DNA of 64,000 bases from Stomoxys calcitrans (taxonomy: Eukaryota > Arthropoda > Insecta > Diptera > Muscidae), in assembly GCF_963082655.1 (NCBI RefSeq), contig NC_081556.1:3013528-3077527 (forward strand), given 5' to 3'. The notes under the pieces were generated by a model. The model was not told the origin of the DNA, ran no database searches, and saw nothing but the letters and a program-made list of their open reading frames with translations. This document shows positions 34,250 to 45,794 of the stretch, in pieces. Both the position numbers and the translations under genes were made by a program. Positions within the stretch are counted from its first letter, which is position 1. The number at the start of each line of letters is the position of its first letter.

Positions 34250-37200
34250 GATTGATCAATATGTGAGCAACATAAAACTTCGGGTATTTCACGTAAAAAT
34301 TCCTCTAGAGTTCTGATGTATAAAAAATATTTGAAGAATTCAGTAAAGTTCATATAACATAAAATGCTTGTATCTTCTTAAATATCTTCAGTTGTATAAC
34401 CTATGACGGGGGGTGTAATAACTTGGTCATTTGCGGCTGCAAAACATTGATCTAAAATTGATGATATGTTTAACATAAATTTATATATATACACATGCAT
34501 GTTTGTTATATGGGTATCACAGTAGTAGTATATTTTCATATAAAACAAATTAAAGTTTCGAACATGCTTTACAATTCATTATTTACGATAAAAGTCAGAT
34601 TGATTTTTGGCAGGCTAAAAAAAACCTGCAACTGTTCAAAGGAACATTATGGGTTTTATCAATAAACCGTCGGCGTACATAACGCTATTCTGACTCGCTT
34701 TCGTCTATTATCGGAATGTCCCTATTAAGTTCGTCTTTGGCCGACCTTCATATTTGCACAGTAATTCCCGCACGGGAATGGCTTACAAAAACGGGACTGT
34801 AACAGTGTTGTCACTTGCTGATTGCATATAGACCGATTTCCCAATTTAAGGAATTGAGTCAACAAATTGAGCATCTGTAATGTCTAAAGTTCGTCAGGGC
34901 TAAATCTTTGGCACACAATATCGTTAATTTTTTTTAAATAGTTTTGAAGATATAAAATCGGTTAATGATTTAAAAAGGTAGCTGAGCGAGATTTTGTGGG
35001 GTTGTTAAAGAGCTTAACCGACCACAACCTTCACTTGGTTGTAAATCTCTAAGGTAACGGCTGTTGCTTTGAAAAACTAGATCAAATCTGCTCATTATCG
35101 CTTGGTTTGGTTGTTGTTGTAGCAATGTGTTGAACACTGAGGCTTGATAGGGCAAACAGCGAAGCTAAAAATCTTCGCCTGCCTGGTGTAACTTACATTC
35201 TAGACACACACAAAGGAAACCCATAAATTTGTGCTCCATAAAGCAAAGAAGCTAAATTTCTTGGAGAAGCATTTCCTTGAATTAAAAAAAAAAAAAAACA
35301 ATGTGCAAAAATCAATCTGTTGGTCTAGAAGTCAACACTTAAAACGTTGTTGACTTCACAAATCCCCAAAATGTCCCGGGGGCTTAGTGCGCTGTTCTTA
35401 AAAACTGCCAATAGGCATATTTATGGGTGTTTCTTGAAGGCGTACTTCACAAATATCACCGCCTATTTTTAACACTCAAAATGTTTATGAGCATTGAGAG
35501 TTGCTTTTTTTTTGTTTTCTGAGGTGCCTTATTTTAGTTGCACTCTTACGATGTTTCTTCTAATTGAATTTTATTTACGGCTCATAAGTGAGTGCAGTGC
35601 GTATGGCTGTCTGTCTATCCGTTTTTCGTCTGGCACTTCTTTTAGTTCCACTTGAGACTCTAAAGATTTCTCCCTGCCTGTACCCATGAATCGAAGCGAG
35701 TTTTAAAATGACTGCCTAGGCGACATATTGAGCATTGCCTCTGCATCCACATGGGATCGTAAATGTGTCATTTCTTAAATGCATTTAAGTCCTTTTTGCT
35801 GTCTATGCGGCACGCTGTAATCGATGTGTTTTTAATAACCCTCTTACTACACCCCCAACCCTCACCGCCACACATGGCCAATGCACCTTTGCGGCATGGG
35901 CCATTCGGTTGTGCAGGTTCGGCAGGCAATCACATCTAAGCGCATTGTTTAGATTTTATGGCAGACAAATTGTTGAATGAATTTTGGTTTCCTTTGCTTG
36001 CCGCCATTCGGCCATTGTTGGCAGAGCTACATCGTAAGTGTCCTACCTAGTCTACTCTTGGGTAATAAATGTCTATGGGATGTCTGTGAAGAGGCGTCTC
36101 TTTAAAAGACATCATAAATTTTTATTTCGAGCAAAACCAAGCAACAGAGATTTATATGAGAATTTGCTGTATATTTGGGATAATTTTGTTTTATTACTTT
36201 TAAGTCAACAATGCCCAAAAAGGGCAAACAAATTTATAAAAACCAAAACATATGGGGATAACACGATTATGGTTGTAAAGTTTTACTACGATCATAACAA
36301 AAAATTTAGAAAATTTTTTAAATCGAAATTTATTATATAAAATTTTGTAAATAAATATTTCAAATTTGTTGGTCACAGCGTGCCCAGGACTTTCATATAC
36401 TCCGAAAGCCGGGCAGGAGGCAAGTTATTTTCCTTGATTTCAAGTTTGATCCAACTTATTGACTTCGTTTAATGTTACCCACTCCCATTTGTCTTTCCTT
36501 TTCTTTGTTAAAGGTCTACACGTGTATACGTCTTCTAAGGCCACACACAATTCTCATAAGTAAAGGCAGTGCTTCCCTTATCTGTCAAACTGTCTGATGG
36601 CTAGTGGAGTCGTCGATGGTACTATTTGGATATTTAATACTTTGTATTTAACTCCTTTAGTTACACTGCTCCTCCTGTTGCCCATAGAAATTAATTAGTA
36701 AAATTAGAAAGATTTATTACCGACACAAGGTGCAATAAATTTCCATTCAATTTAAAGCTATCCAGCAATTTGTTCTTTCCGTGTCTGTCTGTCAGTGCGT
36801 CCCTGTCATTCCAAGTATTTGCTTAGTTCATTTGGATATGCTGGTTCCATTTGTTTAAAATGGGAAGAAATTCGATATTCTCTGCTTCGGGGAATTTGAA
36901 TGTTAAAGATGCACCCCTTTTCAAATGTAAGAAAACATGTTCGGGTGAATAGAAGGAAATTCTAGATTTTTTTGCTATGGCTCAAAGGTCATTGTTGTTG
37001 TAGATAGTCAATGAAAAAAATAGGGCATAAAATTTGATTATTTTTGGCAAAAGGATTAGGGGAAATTAAGGAAAATAAGTTTGAGCCTCCATCAGGAATT
37101 CTGCTAAGTTAGGTTGTAAATAGTCAAAGATAAAAATAAGGCAACAAATTAGATTATTTTTGGCAAAAGAATTCTCTATAATGAAGTAGGAGGAATTAAG

Positions 37201-37290
37201 GGAAATAAGTAAAAAAAAATTGAGTTTGAGCCTCCATCAGAATTCAGCTAAAAATTTATACAAATTCTGCTTATATGTAAAAGGCATCTT
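34250..37290. other. Gene-free stretch
   Basis: No gene recognised. The exception is a retroposon scrap at 35109-35160. An A-run lies at 35286-35299. Two related segments around 36990-37090 and 37110-37225 repeat ATAGGGCATAAAATTTGATT / ATAAGGCAACAAATTAGATT, with GAGTTTGAGCCTCCATCAG-type ends near 37080 and 37223, an old duplication about 130-145 bp apart. The 100-codon frame at 36038-36340 has no domain I recognise. Confidence 0.45.
35109..35165 (-). mobile_element. 3' end of a retroposon ending GCTACAACAACAAC
   Basis: On the minus strand it reads AAGCCTCAGTGTTCAACACA and TTGCTACAACAACAAC. The same end, GCCTCAGTGTATAACACACT and GCTACAACAACAA, closes the insertion at 61341-61437. The two are copies of one short retroposon family distinct from SINE-1. 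Confidence 0.65.
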
Positions 37291-37296
37291 ATATAT

Positions 37297-38366
37297 AACA
37301 AGTAAAAGCGTGCTAAGTTCGGCCGGGCCGAATCTTATATACCCTCCACCATGGAGCGCATTTGTCAGTTCTTTTCCCGGCATCTCTTCTTAGGCAAAAA
37401 ATGATATAAGAAAAGAAAGAAAGAACAAGACCCAAGATCGGTTTATATTGCAGCTAAATCAGCCTATGGACCAATGTGAACCATACTTGGCACAGTTATT
37501 GGATATCGTAGCAAAACACGTCGTGCAAAATTTCATTCAAATCGGATATGAATTGCGCACTCTAGAGGCTCAGGAAGTCAAGACCCAAAATCGGTTTATA
37601 TGGCAGCTATATCAGGTTATGAACCGATTTGAACCATACTTGGCACAGTTGTTGGATATCATAACAAAACACGTCGTGCAAAATTTCATCCCAATCGGAT
37701 AAGAATTGCGCACTCTAGAGGCTCAAGAAATCAAGACCCCAGATCGGTTTATATGGCAGCTATATCAGGTTATGGACCGATTTTTACCATACTTGGCACA
37801 ATTGTTGGATATAATAACGAAACACGTCGTGCAAAATTTCATTCCAATCGGATAAGAATTGCGCACTCTAGAGGCTCAGGAAGTCAAGACCCAAGATCGG
37901 TTTATATGGCAGCTATATCAGATTATGAACCGATTTGAACCATACTTGGCACAGTTGTTGGATATCATAACAAAACTCGTCGTGCAAAATTTCATCCCAA
38001 TCGGATAAGAATTGCGCACTCTAGAGGCTCAAGAAGTCAAGACCCAAAATCGGTTTATATGGCAGCTATATCAAAACATGGACCGATATGGCCCATTTAC
38101 AATACCAACCGACCTACACTAATAAGAAGTATTTGTGCAAAATTTCAAGCGTCTAGCTTTACTCCTTCGGAAGTTAGCGTGCTTTCGACAGACAGACGGA
38201 CGGACGGACGGACGGACAGACGGACGGACATGGCTAGATCGACATAAAATTTCACGACGATCAAGAATATATATACTTTATGGGGTCTCAGACGAATATT
38301 TCGAGTAGTTACAATCAGAATGACGAAATTAGTATACCCCCCATCTTATGGTGGAGGGTATAAAAA
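37297..38366 (+). mobile_element. Family A, best preserved complete copy
   Basis: Head: AACAAGTAAAAGCGTGCTAA, the palindrome TTCGGCCGGGCCGAA (37319-37333), CTTATATACCCTCCACCATGG, GCATTTGTCAGTTCTTTTCC. Array: four to five monomers with GATCGGTTTATAT near 37436, 37590, 37742, 37894 and 38048 (152-154 bp apart). Tail: AATTTCAAGCGTCTAGCTTT, AGCGTGCTTTCGACAGACAG, a GGAC repeat, ACATGGCTAGATCGAC, AAGAATATATATACTTTATG, AATTAGTATACCC and a terminal hairpin ending TGGTGGAGGGTATA. The CCTCCACCAT motif near the left end is the inverse of ATGGTGGAGG at the right end. No coding capacity. Confidence 0.9.
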
Positions 38367-40335
38367 TCAATTTGTGTTTGTTTGTTTGTGTGTTCCTTAT
38401 AGACTCAGAAACGGCTGAAACAATTTTCTTGAAAATTTTCACAGATGGTGCATAATGATCCCGTGGTGAAAATAGGTTACTAAATTTTTTGATATCTGAA
38501 GGGGGGGCGGGCCCTCCCCCTTAACCAAATTTTCAGAAACGCCAGATCTCGGAGATGGGTCGAGCGATTTAAGCGAAATTTTGTGTACTCTCATATAGTA
38601 CCATAAAAATTTGGTATCCAAATTTCGGATGGGGTACCTAGGGGGGCCGCCCCACCCTAAAACCTACCAAACATACATTTACACGAATCACGACAATATG
38701 GGACTTAAATGAAAGGTATTTAGGATAAGAAAACATATCTGATATCCAAATGCCGGACCAAGTGTTAGGGGGACCACCCCAACTCCCAAAACACCCCTAA
38801 ATCGGACATATTTACCGACCATGACAATATGGGACGAATCTGATATCCACATGTGGGACCTAGTTTCTGGGGGTCCACCCCTTCCCCAAATCGGACTCAT
38901 TTACTGACCATGGGACTATGGGGCTTAAATAAAAGTTATTTCAGTGTAGAATTTGAATCTGATATCCAAATATGAGACCAAGTGTTTGGGGGCCTCTTCT
39001 CCCCACATCGCCCAAAGGGGACAAATTTACGACCACAGCAATATGGGGCTCAATTGAAAGGTCTTTGGGAGTAAAGCACGAATCTGATATCAATATTCTG
39101 GAAAAGTGGCTATAGGGCCAACCCTCCCCCACAACACCACCCAAATAGGAAGTAGTTGCTGACTATTGCAATATGCGGCTCAAATAAGAGGGTTTTTAGA
39201 GTAGAACAAGAATCCGGTATATATTTTCAAGGCCAACTCACTGAATGGCCGCCCATCCCCCAAGCCGATCATGTTTGCTGACTATGGAAATATGGGGCTC
39301 AAATTAAAGCTATTTGGGAGTAGACCAAGTATCTGATATCAACATTAGGGACCAACAGTCTATGGGATGTCCCACCACCATAACGACCCCCAAAAAGGAT
39401 GTTTTTGCTCACCAAGACAATTTGGGTCTTAAAGAGAGTGTAATTAAATATTTATAGTTTTTAGGGCCAATACGCCAAACCGGACATATTTGCTAACTTC
39501 TGCAATAAGGAGTTTAAATGAGATAAGAAAACGAATTTGATATCCAATTTTGAGGCCAATGGCAATATGGGGTTCAAATAAATGATATATAGATATATGA
39601 GAATAGAGCACGTTGCTGATATATTTTCCGGGCTTAGTGTTTGGGGGACCAACCCAATCCCCAAAACACCCCTATATCGGGCATATTTACCTACCATGTC
39701 AATGTGGAGCTTGAATGAAAGCTATTGGAAAGAAATGATACCCTCTTTCGGGACCAATTTTCTGGAGGTCTACCCTTTTCCCAAAATACCCCACAAACAG
39801 CTAGTTTTTACTGACCATCGCAATATGGGGCTCAAATAAAGGTATTTGGGAGTAGAATACAAATTTGATATCCAAATTTAGGACCATGTATTTAGGGAAC
39901 ACCCCTTTCCCAAAACACCCCCAAAGGGTAAACATTTTTCGACCATACCAATATGTGGCTCAAATGAAAGGTATTTAAGGGGACACCTCATCGTGTAAAA
40001 TAAATTGTAATTGAAAGAAGTGCACGATGCTGATATTTTTTCTGGCCCAAGTGTCTGAGGTACCACCTCACCCCCGAAAACACTCCTAAATCAGATATCA
40101 CGAGAATATCAGGCTGAAATTAAGTATTTTAAGAATGGAGTGCACCTTACATCCTAACTTAAATTCGTAGAACAATAAACTTATGGGATTCGGACTGTTA
40201 GTCAAGCGATATACTATTTTCATAGCATGGTATTTCACTAAGAGCTCTTTAATTGTCGAAAATAAATATTCCTAGGAAACTTTTGTTCCATATAAAGTAA
40301 AAGAAGGCGCATCGGAGCGGGCTCGGATCAGCTAG
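38367..40335 (+). mobile_element. Helitron-like (DINE-like) element with internal array of about 125-130 bp units
   Basis: It begins near TTTGTGTTTGTTTGTTTGTG and CTTATAGACTCAGAAACGGC, has a GC-rich stretch (GGGGGGGCGGGCCC) near 38502, then about twelve degenerate units containing ACAATATGGGGCTCAAAT, GAAAGGTATTTGGGAGTAGA and GATATCCAAAT; typical spacing is 120-131 bp. It ends AGCGGGCTCGGATCAGCTAG at 40335, followed by T. An imperfect palindrome at 40311-40328 lies four bases before CAGCTAG. CTAG end, preceding hairpin and a T flank are Helitron traits; no Rep/helicase is present, so this would be non-autonomous. The 5' boundary is uncertain because it abuts family A. Confidence 0.7.
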
Positions 40336-40336
40336 T

Positions 40337-40452
40337 TGACTATAAAAAATGATCCCTTACTAATGCACTAAAGTTTTAATGGGACATTAGTCATTGATAT
40401 GAGAGAAGTCTCCTCGATGTTCCTTAATGGGATGTTTGTGGGAGCATTTGCA
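40337..40452 (+). mobile_element. SINE-1 tail
   Basis: ACTATAAAAAATGATCCCTT, AGTCATTGATATGAGAGAAG, TGTTCCTTAATGGGATGTTT and GGAGCATTTGCAA follow the end of SINE-1. The head is missing. It starts within two bases of the Helitron-like end, which suggests that the Helitron inserted into, or removed part of, an existing SINE. Confidence 0.75.
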
Positions 40453-40454
40453 AA

Positions 40455-42125
40455 TTTTTTGCCAAATTCTCAGAACAATTGGGCAGGTGAAGATACTCAA
40501 TGTAGTTCAATTTTGACTATGAAATCGATCCCAAAGATTTTTCTCTACAATGCATGGCATACAAGGACTATAGACTGTTAAAAACCTTGTGAAAACATAT
40601 TTGATACCTAAATAAAAAAAATTATTGACTAATGATTGACGTTTTTATAGAATTTATTCGCCTGTAACTTTGATCTATGTTTGGCGGATGTTGTCACGGT
40701 TGCTTGATTCACTTCTGTTTTACCAATGCTTTTCATTAAAACGAAACAAACAATGAACCTCCCCTATTGACGGAAATATTGTCCTTTAATGATCTTTCAA
40801 ATATTTACTTTCTCAAATAGAGTTCACTTAACCACATGTGGTGCCCCATTCATCCATCGCTGCTTACAGATGAATGCGTTTGGAAGCACTCAATACCCTT
40901 TAGCAAATTTATGGCTCACGTATAGAATGTTAAGTGCTTCAAATTTAGAGCATTTAACAGTTTATTAACAAAACGTATTCGTATAATAATTTTTGTGTTT
41001 CCATAGAAAAACAACAGCAACAACAACAACCAAAGCGAGAACATAAGGCAAAGCAAACAACTCTATGAAAAACGACAGATGTTTTTGGGATTCCAGTTCG
41101 ACATCTATGATGGACTGTCGACACAAAAGGCACAAAAACAGAGCAAACTTCGTTTATGGTCCGCAGCTAAATGGGTTTCAAATTTCCAAAAACGTCTTCT
41201 TAGGTCTAGCCCCCCTGTTGTTTTGTAGCTGTCGCCACTGCCACTGCATTTGCCGCCATCGCTGACTTTATTGACATTTCAAGTGTAATGAGTAAACAAA
41301 TTTTCATTTCAAAAAATTTATTTTTAATATTTCCTCGTAACTAAAAGATATGAAATGCATGAGCAATGCTTAAGACAGACATTTGGAATACTAAATTATG
41401 GCCAGCAGGAGATGCCCATTATCAACATTTGTTGAATCCTATTTTCGACAGAAGTTTGAGAAAGGTCTTAAGCCATATCATGCATGCTTAAGAATGCACG
41501 GCATGCTCCTAAACGAGGCATGGGTGGCAATAGTTTCGAATTTTTCAAAAGGGAAACGGATACGAGATTGTATTTCAAAAATTTTATTGGGAATATCTAT
41601 TTGAAAGTGGAAGTATGGCATAACAATTTTCAAGCTCGATATAAAGGCATAAATAAAGTAAATTGAGTTAAAGATTTCAAAGAGATATTCTGTTATCCCC
41701 AATTGAAAATCGGTTTCCAGGAAGAAATAACATACTTGCTATGGATAAGTAATTTTTTTTAAATAATAGATACCATGAAAATTGTTTCATGCATATCCAG
41801 TCCTCTTCCTAACATAAGTCTGAAATTTTTTCATTGATTTTTACTTTGTGGATTTCCTTTGCTGTCGTGGTATGACATTAAAACTATATATACAATTTGG
41901 CTTGGGAGCTCCATTTTGCCAAAATAATTCCAACGAGCCAGCCCAAGCACGCTCCGTTGTGCCTTCTACAATACATAGTATAAACATTGTCTTAAATTTA
42001 TAATCTAAACGTATAGGCCTCATGGCTGCATCTTGACTTCAAATTTTCTCCACATTGTTGGCATACACCATTTGCCAATACCTTTCGGTAGAAGGCAATG
42101 CTTATTTCAAAATGTGAAGATTGGG
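40455..42125. other. Gene-free stretch
   Basis: No gene or element recognised; a (CAA)n-like run lies near 41016-41031. Opposed frames at 41398-41702 and 41841-42257 have no domain I recognise. Confidence 0.5.
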
Positions 42126-42135
42126 CCAAAAAAAT

Positions 42136-43112
42136 TGTGTATACCCTCCACCATAGGATGGGGGTATACTAATTTCGTCATTCTATTTGTAACTCCTCGA
42201 AATATTCGTCAAAGACCCCAGAAAGTATATGTAGTCTTGATCGACATGACATTTTAAGTCGATCTTGCCATGTCCGTCCGTCTGTCTGTCTGTCGAAAGC
42301 ACGCTAACTTTCGAAGGAGTAAAGTTATCCGCTTGAAATTTTGCACAAATACTTCTTATTAACGTAAACGGGGCACATCGGTCCATGTTTTGATATATCT
42401 GCCATATAAACCGATCTTGGATCTTGACTTTTTGAGTCATTAGAAGGCACATTCTTATCCAATTTGGTTTGAGGTGTTTTATTATGACTTCCAACAGCTG
42501 TGCTGAGCATGGTTGAAATCGGTACATAACCTGATATAGCTGTCATACCGATCTTGAATCTTGACTTCTTGAGCCAAGAGCCACAATTCTTATTCGATTT
42601 GGCTGAAATTTTGCAAGAAATGTTTTTTTATGACTTCCAACAGCTGTGCGTAATATGGTTCGAATCGGTCCATAACCTTATATAGCTGCCATATAAAACG
42701 ATCTGTGATCTTGACTTCTTGAGCCACTTGAGGTCGTAATTATTATCCGATTTGGTTAAAATTTTGTACAACAACTTCTCTTATGACCTTCAACATACGT
42801 GGCAATTATGGTCTGAATCGGTCTGTAGCCTGATACTGCTCCCATATAAATCGATCTCTCTTTTTCTTCTTCTTGAGCCCCTTTATTCGAATTGGCTGAA
42901 ATTTTACACAACGACTTCTACAATGGTCTTCAACATTCACTTCAATTATGGCCCCATTGGGACGATGGCTTGATATTATAGATCCAATATCATAGCAATA
43001 CTTTCCTTTTATCATATGTTTGCCTTAAAAGAGAAACCGGGAAAAGAACTCGACAAATGCGATTTATGATGGAGGGTATTTAAGATTCGGCCCGGGCGAA
43101 ATTATTACGCTT
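42136..43112 (-). mobile_element. Family A copy on the minus strand
   Basis: Left end: TATACCCTCCACCATAGGAT with the inverse GGGGGTATACTAAT makes the terminal hairpin (42142-42172). Inward lie TTGATCGACATGACATTTTA, a CCGTCCGTCTGTCTGTC run (42273-42293), CGAAAGCACGCTAAC and three to four monomers with ATATAAACCGATCTTGG and GACTTCTTGAGCC. Right end: GATGGAGGGTATTTAAGATT and a worn palindrome TTCGGCCCGGGCGAA (43084-43098). Minus-strand frames here are array translations. Confidence 0.85.
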
Positions 43113-43119
43113 TTATTTT

Positions 43120-43745
43120 ATACTTAGTTTTGTTCAGCCACCAATGAGAGCCGTATTCATTGTTGAGTGAAAAACAACGAGACACCACATCAAGAAATAG
43201 AAGCCGAATCAATTATGGAAACAACAAAATACGCATGTGAAAATTGTGATGGGGAATATATCAAATCTTCCAAGCAGATGATTTGTTATTGCCAAGAAAA
43301 CAACCACAAAGAACCGTAAAACGACCATGCATTTTTCCTTTTTTCAATTTCTTGAAGCTTTTTTAATTTGCAACCACCCCTGAATATAAAAATACAACCA
43401 ACGCTCAGTATTTGTTTTCATATAAACAACACACGTACACATGAAAGCACACACATCAATGTTTGACATTAGGAAATTTGTCGTATTAAAAAAAATTGTT
43501 CTCAGGTGTTCGCATGACCATACCTTCAAGTTCTTGTACCATTTAAATAAGTGTGTTGCCAAAGTTGTATTTAACCGTTGCCAACATATTGTGCATACCC
43601 GCAGCTTATGCTACTGAATGACCTTCACGCCAAAGAACACCCAGTAGGGCCACACGCATGGCACCACTACATACCCCCACCGCAGTAGTGACCTCTGCAC
43701 TCCCATTTGCATTTACATAAATGACGGATGCTGAAGTAAAAAGCA
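43120..43745. other. Gene-free stretch
   Basis: No element recognised. An A-rich tract and ACACA-rich sequence are near 43430-43450. Confidence 0.5.
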
Positions 43746-43749
43746 ACAA

Positions 43750-44830
43750 CATTTTGTTATGTTTTTGCTAATCTTGCTTTTATTGAAATTAATTTCTCAT
43801 TAACATGGATTTTCTTTTCGGAAAATTAATTTTTTAAATATTCTGCACAGCTCTGGAAAAATATCTTTCGATTGATGCCAATTTCATTAAAATCCAAACA
43901 GCTGTTTGGCCGTTATATAAACCACAAACTCGCCTTAATAAAATCCACCTACTGCATATGGTCCGTAGTTTAAAATTGCTTGTTGTTGTGCACCTTCGCA
44001 AAACGTAAACAAACAACAACAACAAAAATATGCAAATGCCTCATATGCCAACAACAAAAATGCGAATGTCTCGCTAACCTACATGCCAAGAAGGGCCACG
44101 CACATCACACCCCTCACCTGAATAGAAATACTCTTTCTCTCTACCCGTTTGTTTCTCTTACTCACCCGACTAATCACTCACCTTTGGCTTTGCGCATTTA
44201 CACCCATAACGAATGTTTTAGAAAAAATACCAACAGCAGTTTGCTGTGTTTCTGCTTCTTTTTCTTTATTGAAAATTAATTCCTCATGAACAGGGATTTT
44301 CTTTTTGGAAAATAAATTTTCATATATTGTATAATCGTCGATTCTCTGAAAAAATATCTTTCGATTGATGCCAATTTCATTAAAATCCATTTGCCTGAAT
44401 AAAATCCACCTACTGCATATGATCTGTAGTTAAATTGTTTGTTTGTTGTGCAGCCTCGCGAAACATATACAAACAACAACAACAAATAATGCAAATGACT
44501 CCCTAACCTACATGCCAAGAAGAACCACGCACATGACTGCCCTACCACATAACACCCTCCTCACCGAAATAGAAATACTCTTTTTCCCTACCCATTTGTT
44601 TCTCTCATTCTCCCAACTAATACTCCCACCTTAGGCTTAGCGCATTCACACCCATACGAATGTTTTAGAAAAAAACCAACAGCAGTAATTATCATGTACA
44701 TATATTCGTAGCTTCTCTGAAAAATATCTTTCGATTGATGCCAATTTCATTAAAATCTATTCAACCGTTTGGCCGTAATATGTACCGCAAAATCGTCTTT
44801 ATAAAACCTTTTAATAATATATATAATCAT
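43750..44830 (+). repeat. Local tandem duplication, 2.4 copies of a 370-493 bp unit
   Basis: ATATCTTTCGATTGATGCCA followed by ATTTCATTAAAATC occurs at 43861, 44354 and 44724. Units 1 and 2 also share AATAAAATCCACCTACTGCA, a CAAACAACAACAAC run, CTAACCTACATGCCAAGAAG, ATAGAAATACTCTTT and CGAATGTTTTAGAAAAAA. The spacing falls from 493 to 370 bp because unit 2 has lost internal parts and the third copy is partial. No gene is inside; the short frames are shadows. Confidence 0.88.
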
Positions 44831-44839
44831 AGCAAACTT

Positions 44840-45710
44840 GCTAAATTAACTTGTAAATGCAAATGTTCACAAGTAAATTTGAAAGTGAGTGGGTTCCCTA
44901 AGGCTTACAATCTATAATATAAACATTAGGAGGCAATCTCTCTTTCACTCTCACTGCTCATTTACGCAACACAACGTTTTTCTAAGCATACTATGTAATG
45001 TACTAGGAAATATTTAAAAAAAGTCTTATTTTTTTAATAATTATAACAATTGTCATTTAAAACTTTCTATTGTTGTTAGTGCAACAAAAATAATTTGAAA
45101 CATACCTTTCATGATCTCCAACAGGTGTTTTGTTTACACTGGACGATTTCCAATAGAGGCTCGGGTTAAGAATTGCGAACGAACAAACGACCGAACACCG
45201 AATAGCATTGAAACACACACGCACGCACACCAAATATAAGGAGACACTTTTATGGGAAGCAAAATCAATTGAGAAAAAGTCTTTGTAAGCCCACTATAGG
45301 CTAAATTAAACTAAAAACACATATTTAGCATTATTTTCTTAAAATAATTGCCACAATATTACTTATTGATATCCCCGTAGGTAATTCTAAAATTTAAAAA
45401 CACGGAAATGCAATTAGACCGCAACCGAATGCTAAAAATCCACGAATTAACTAAAACCAATTAGAAGATAGGGTTACCGTGTTCGATTAGCTTTTCATGC
45501 AGTGTGGAAATTATATCAGAAACTTTTATATGTTATTTACATGGTACATCAAAGTTGAGATTTCATGTTCGCGTGATGATTGAAGTTTTTACCAAAAACT
45601 TTTCAACGATTTCATCTTTTCTTTGCGTATCTTTACTTTTTCTTCCCTTTTTCTCTTTTTCTACTTTTATTTCGGCATTGGCATTAATTTTATTATAACC
45701 ACGAGTCGTT
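44840..45710. other. Gene-free stretch
   Basis: No element recognised, apart from a short CACACACGCACGCACAC run near 45212-45228. Confidence 0.5.
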
Positions 45711-45715
45711 ATTCC

Positions 45716-45778
45716 ACAAAACTTAGCCGGGCCGAATCTTGGGAGACCACTACAATGGATGATGCTAAAAATGTACAC
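45716..45778 (+). repeat. Family A head scrap
   Basis: AAACTTAGCCGGGCCGAATC, then ACCACTACAATGGATGATGC, matches the head region of the copy at 31548 (CGAATC...CCACCTCCATGGATTCTGCC). Confidence 0.6.
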
Positions 45779-45794
45779 GAAATGAACTTAGTAG

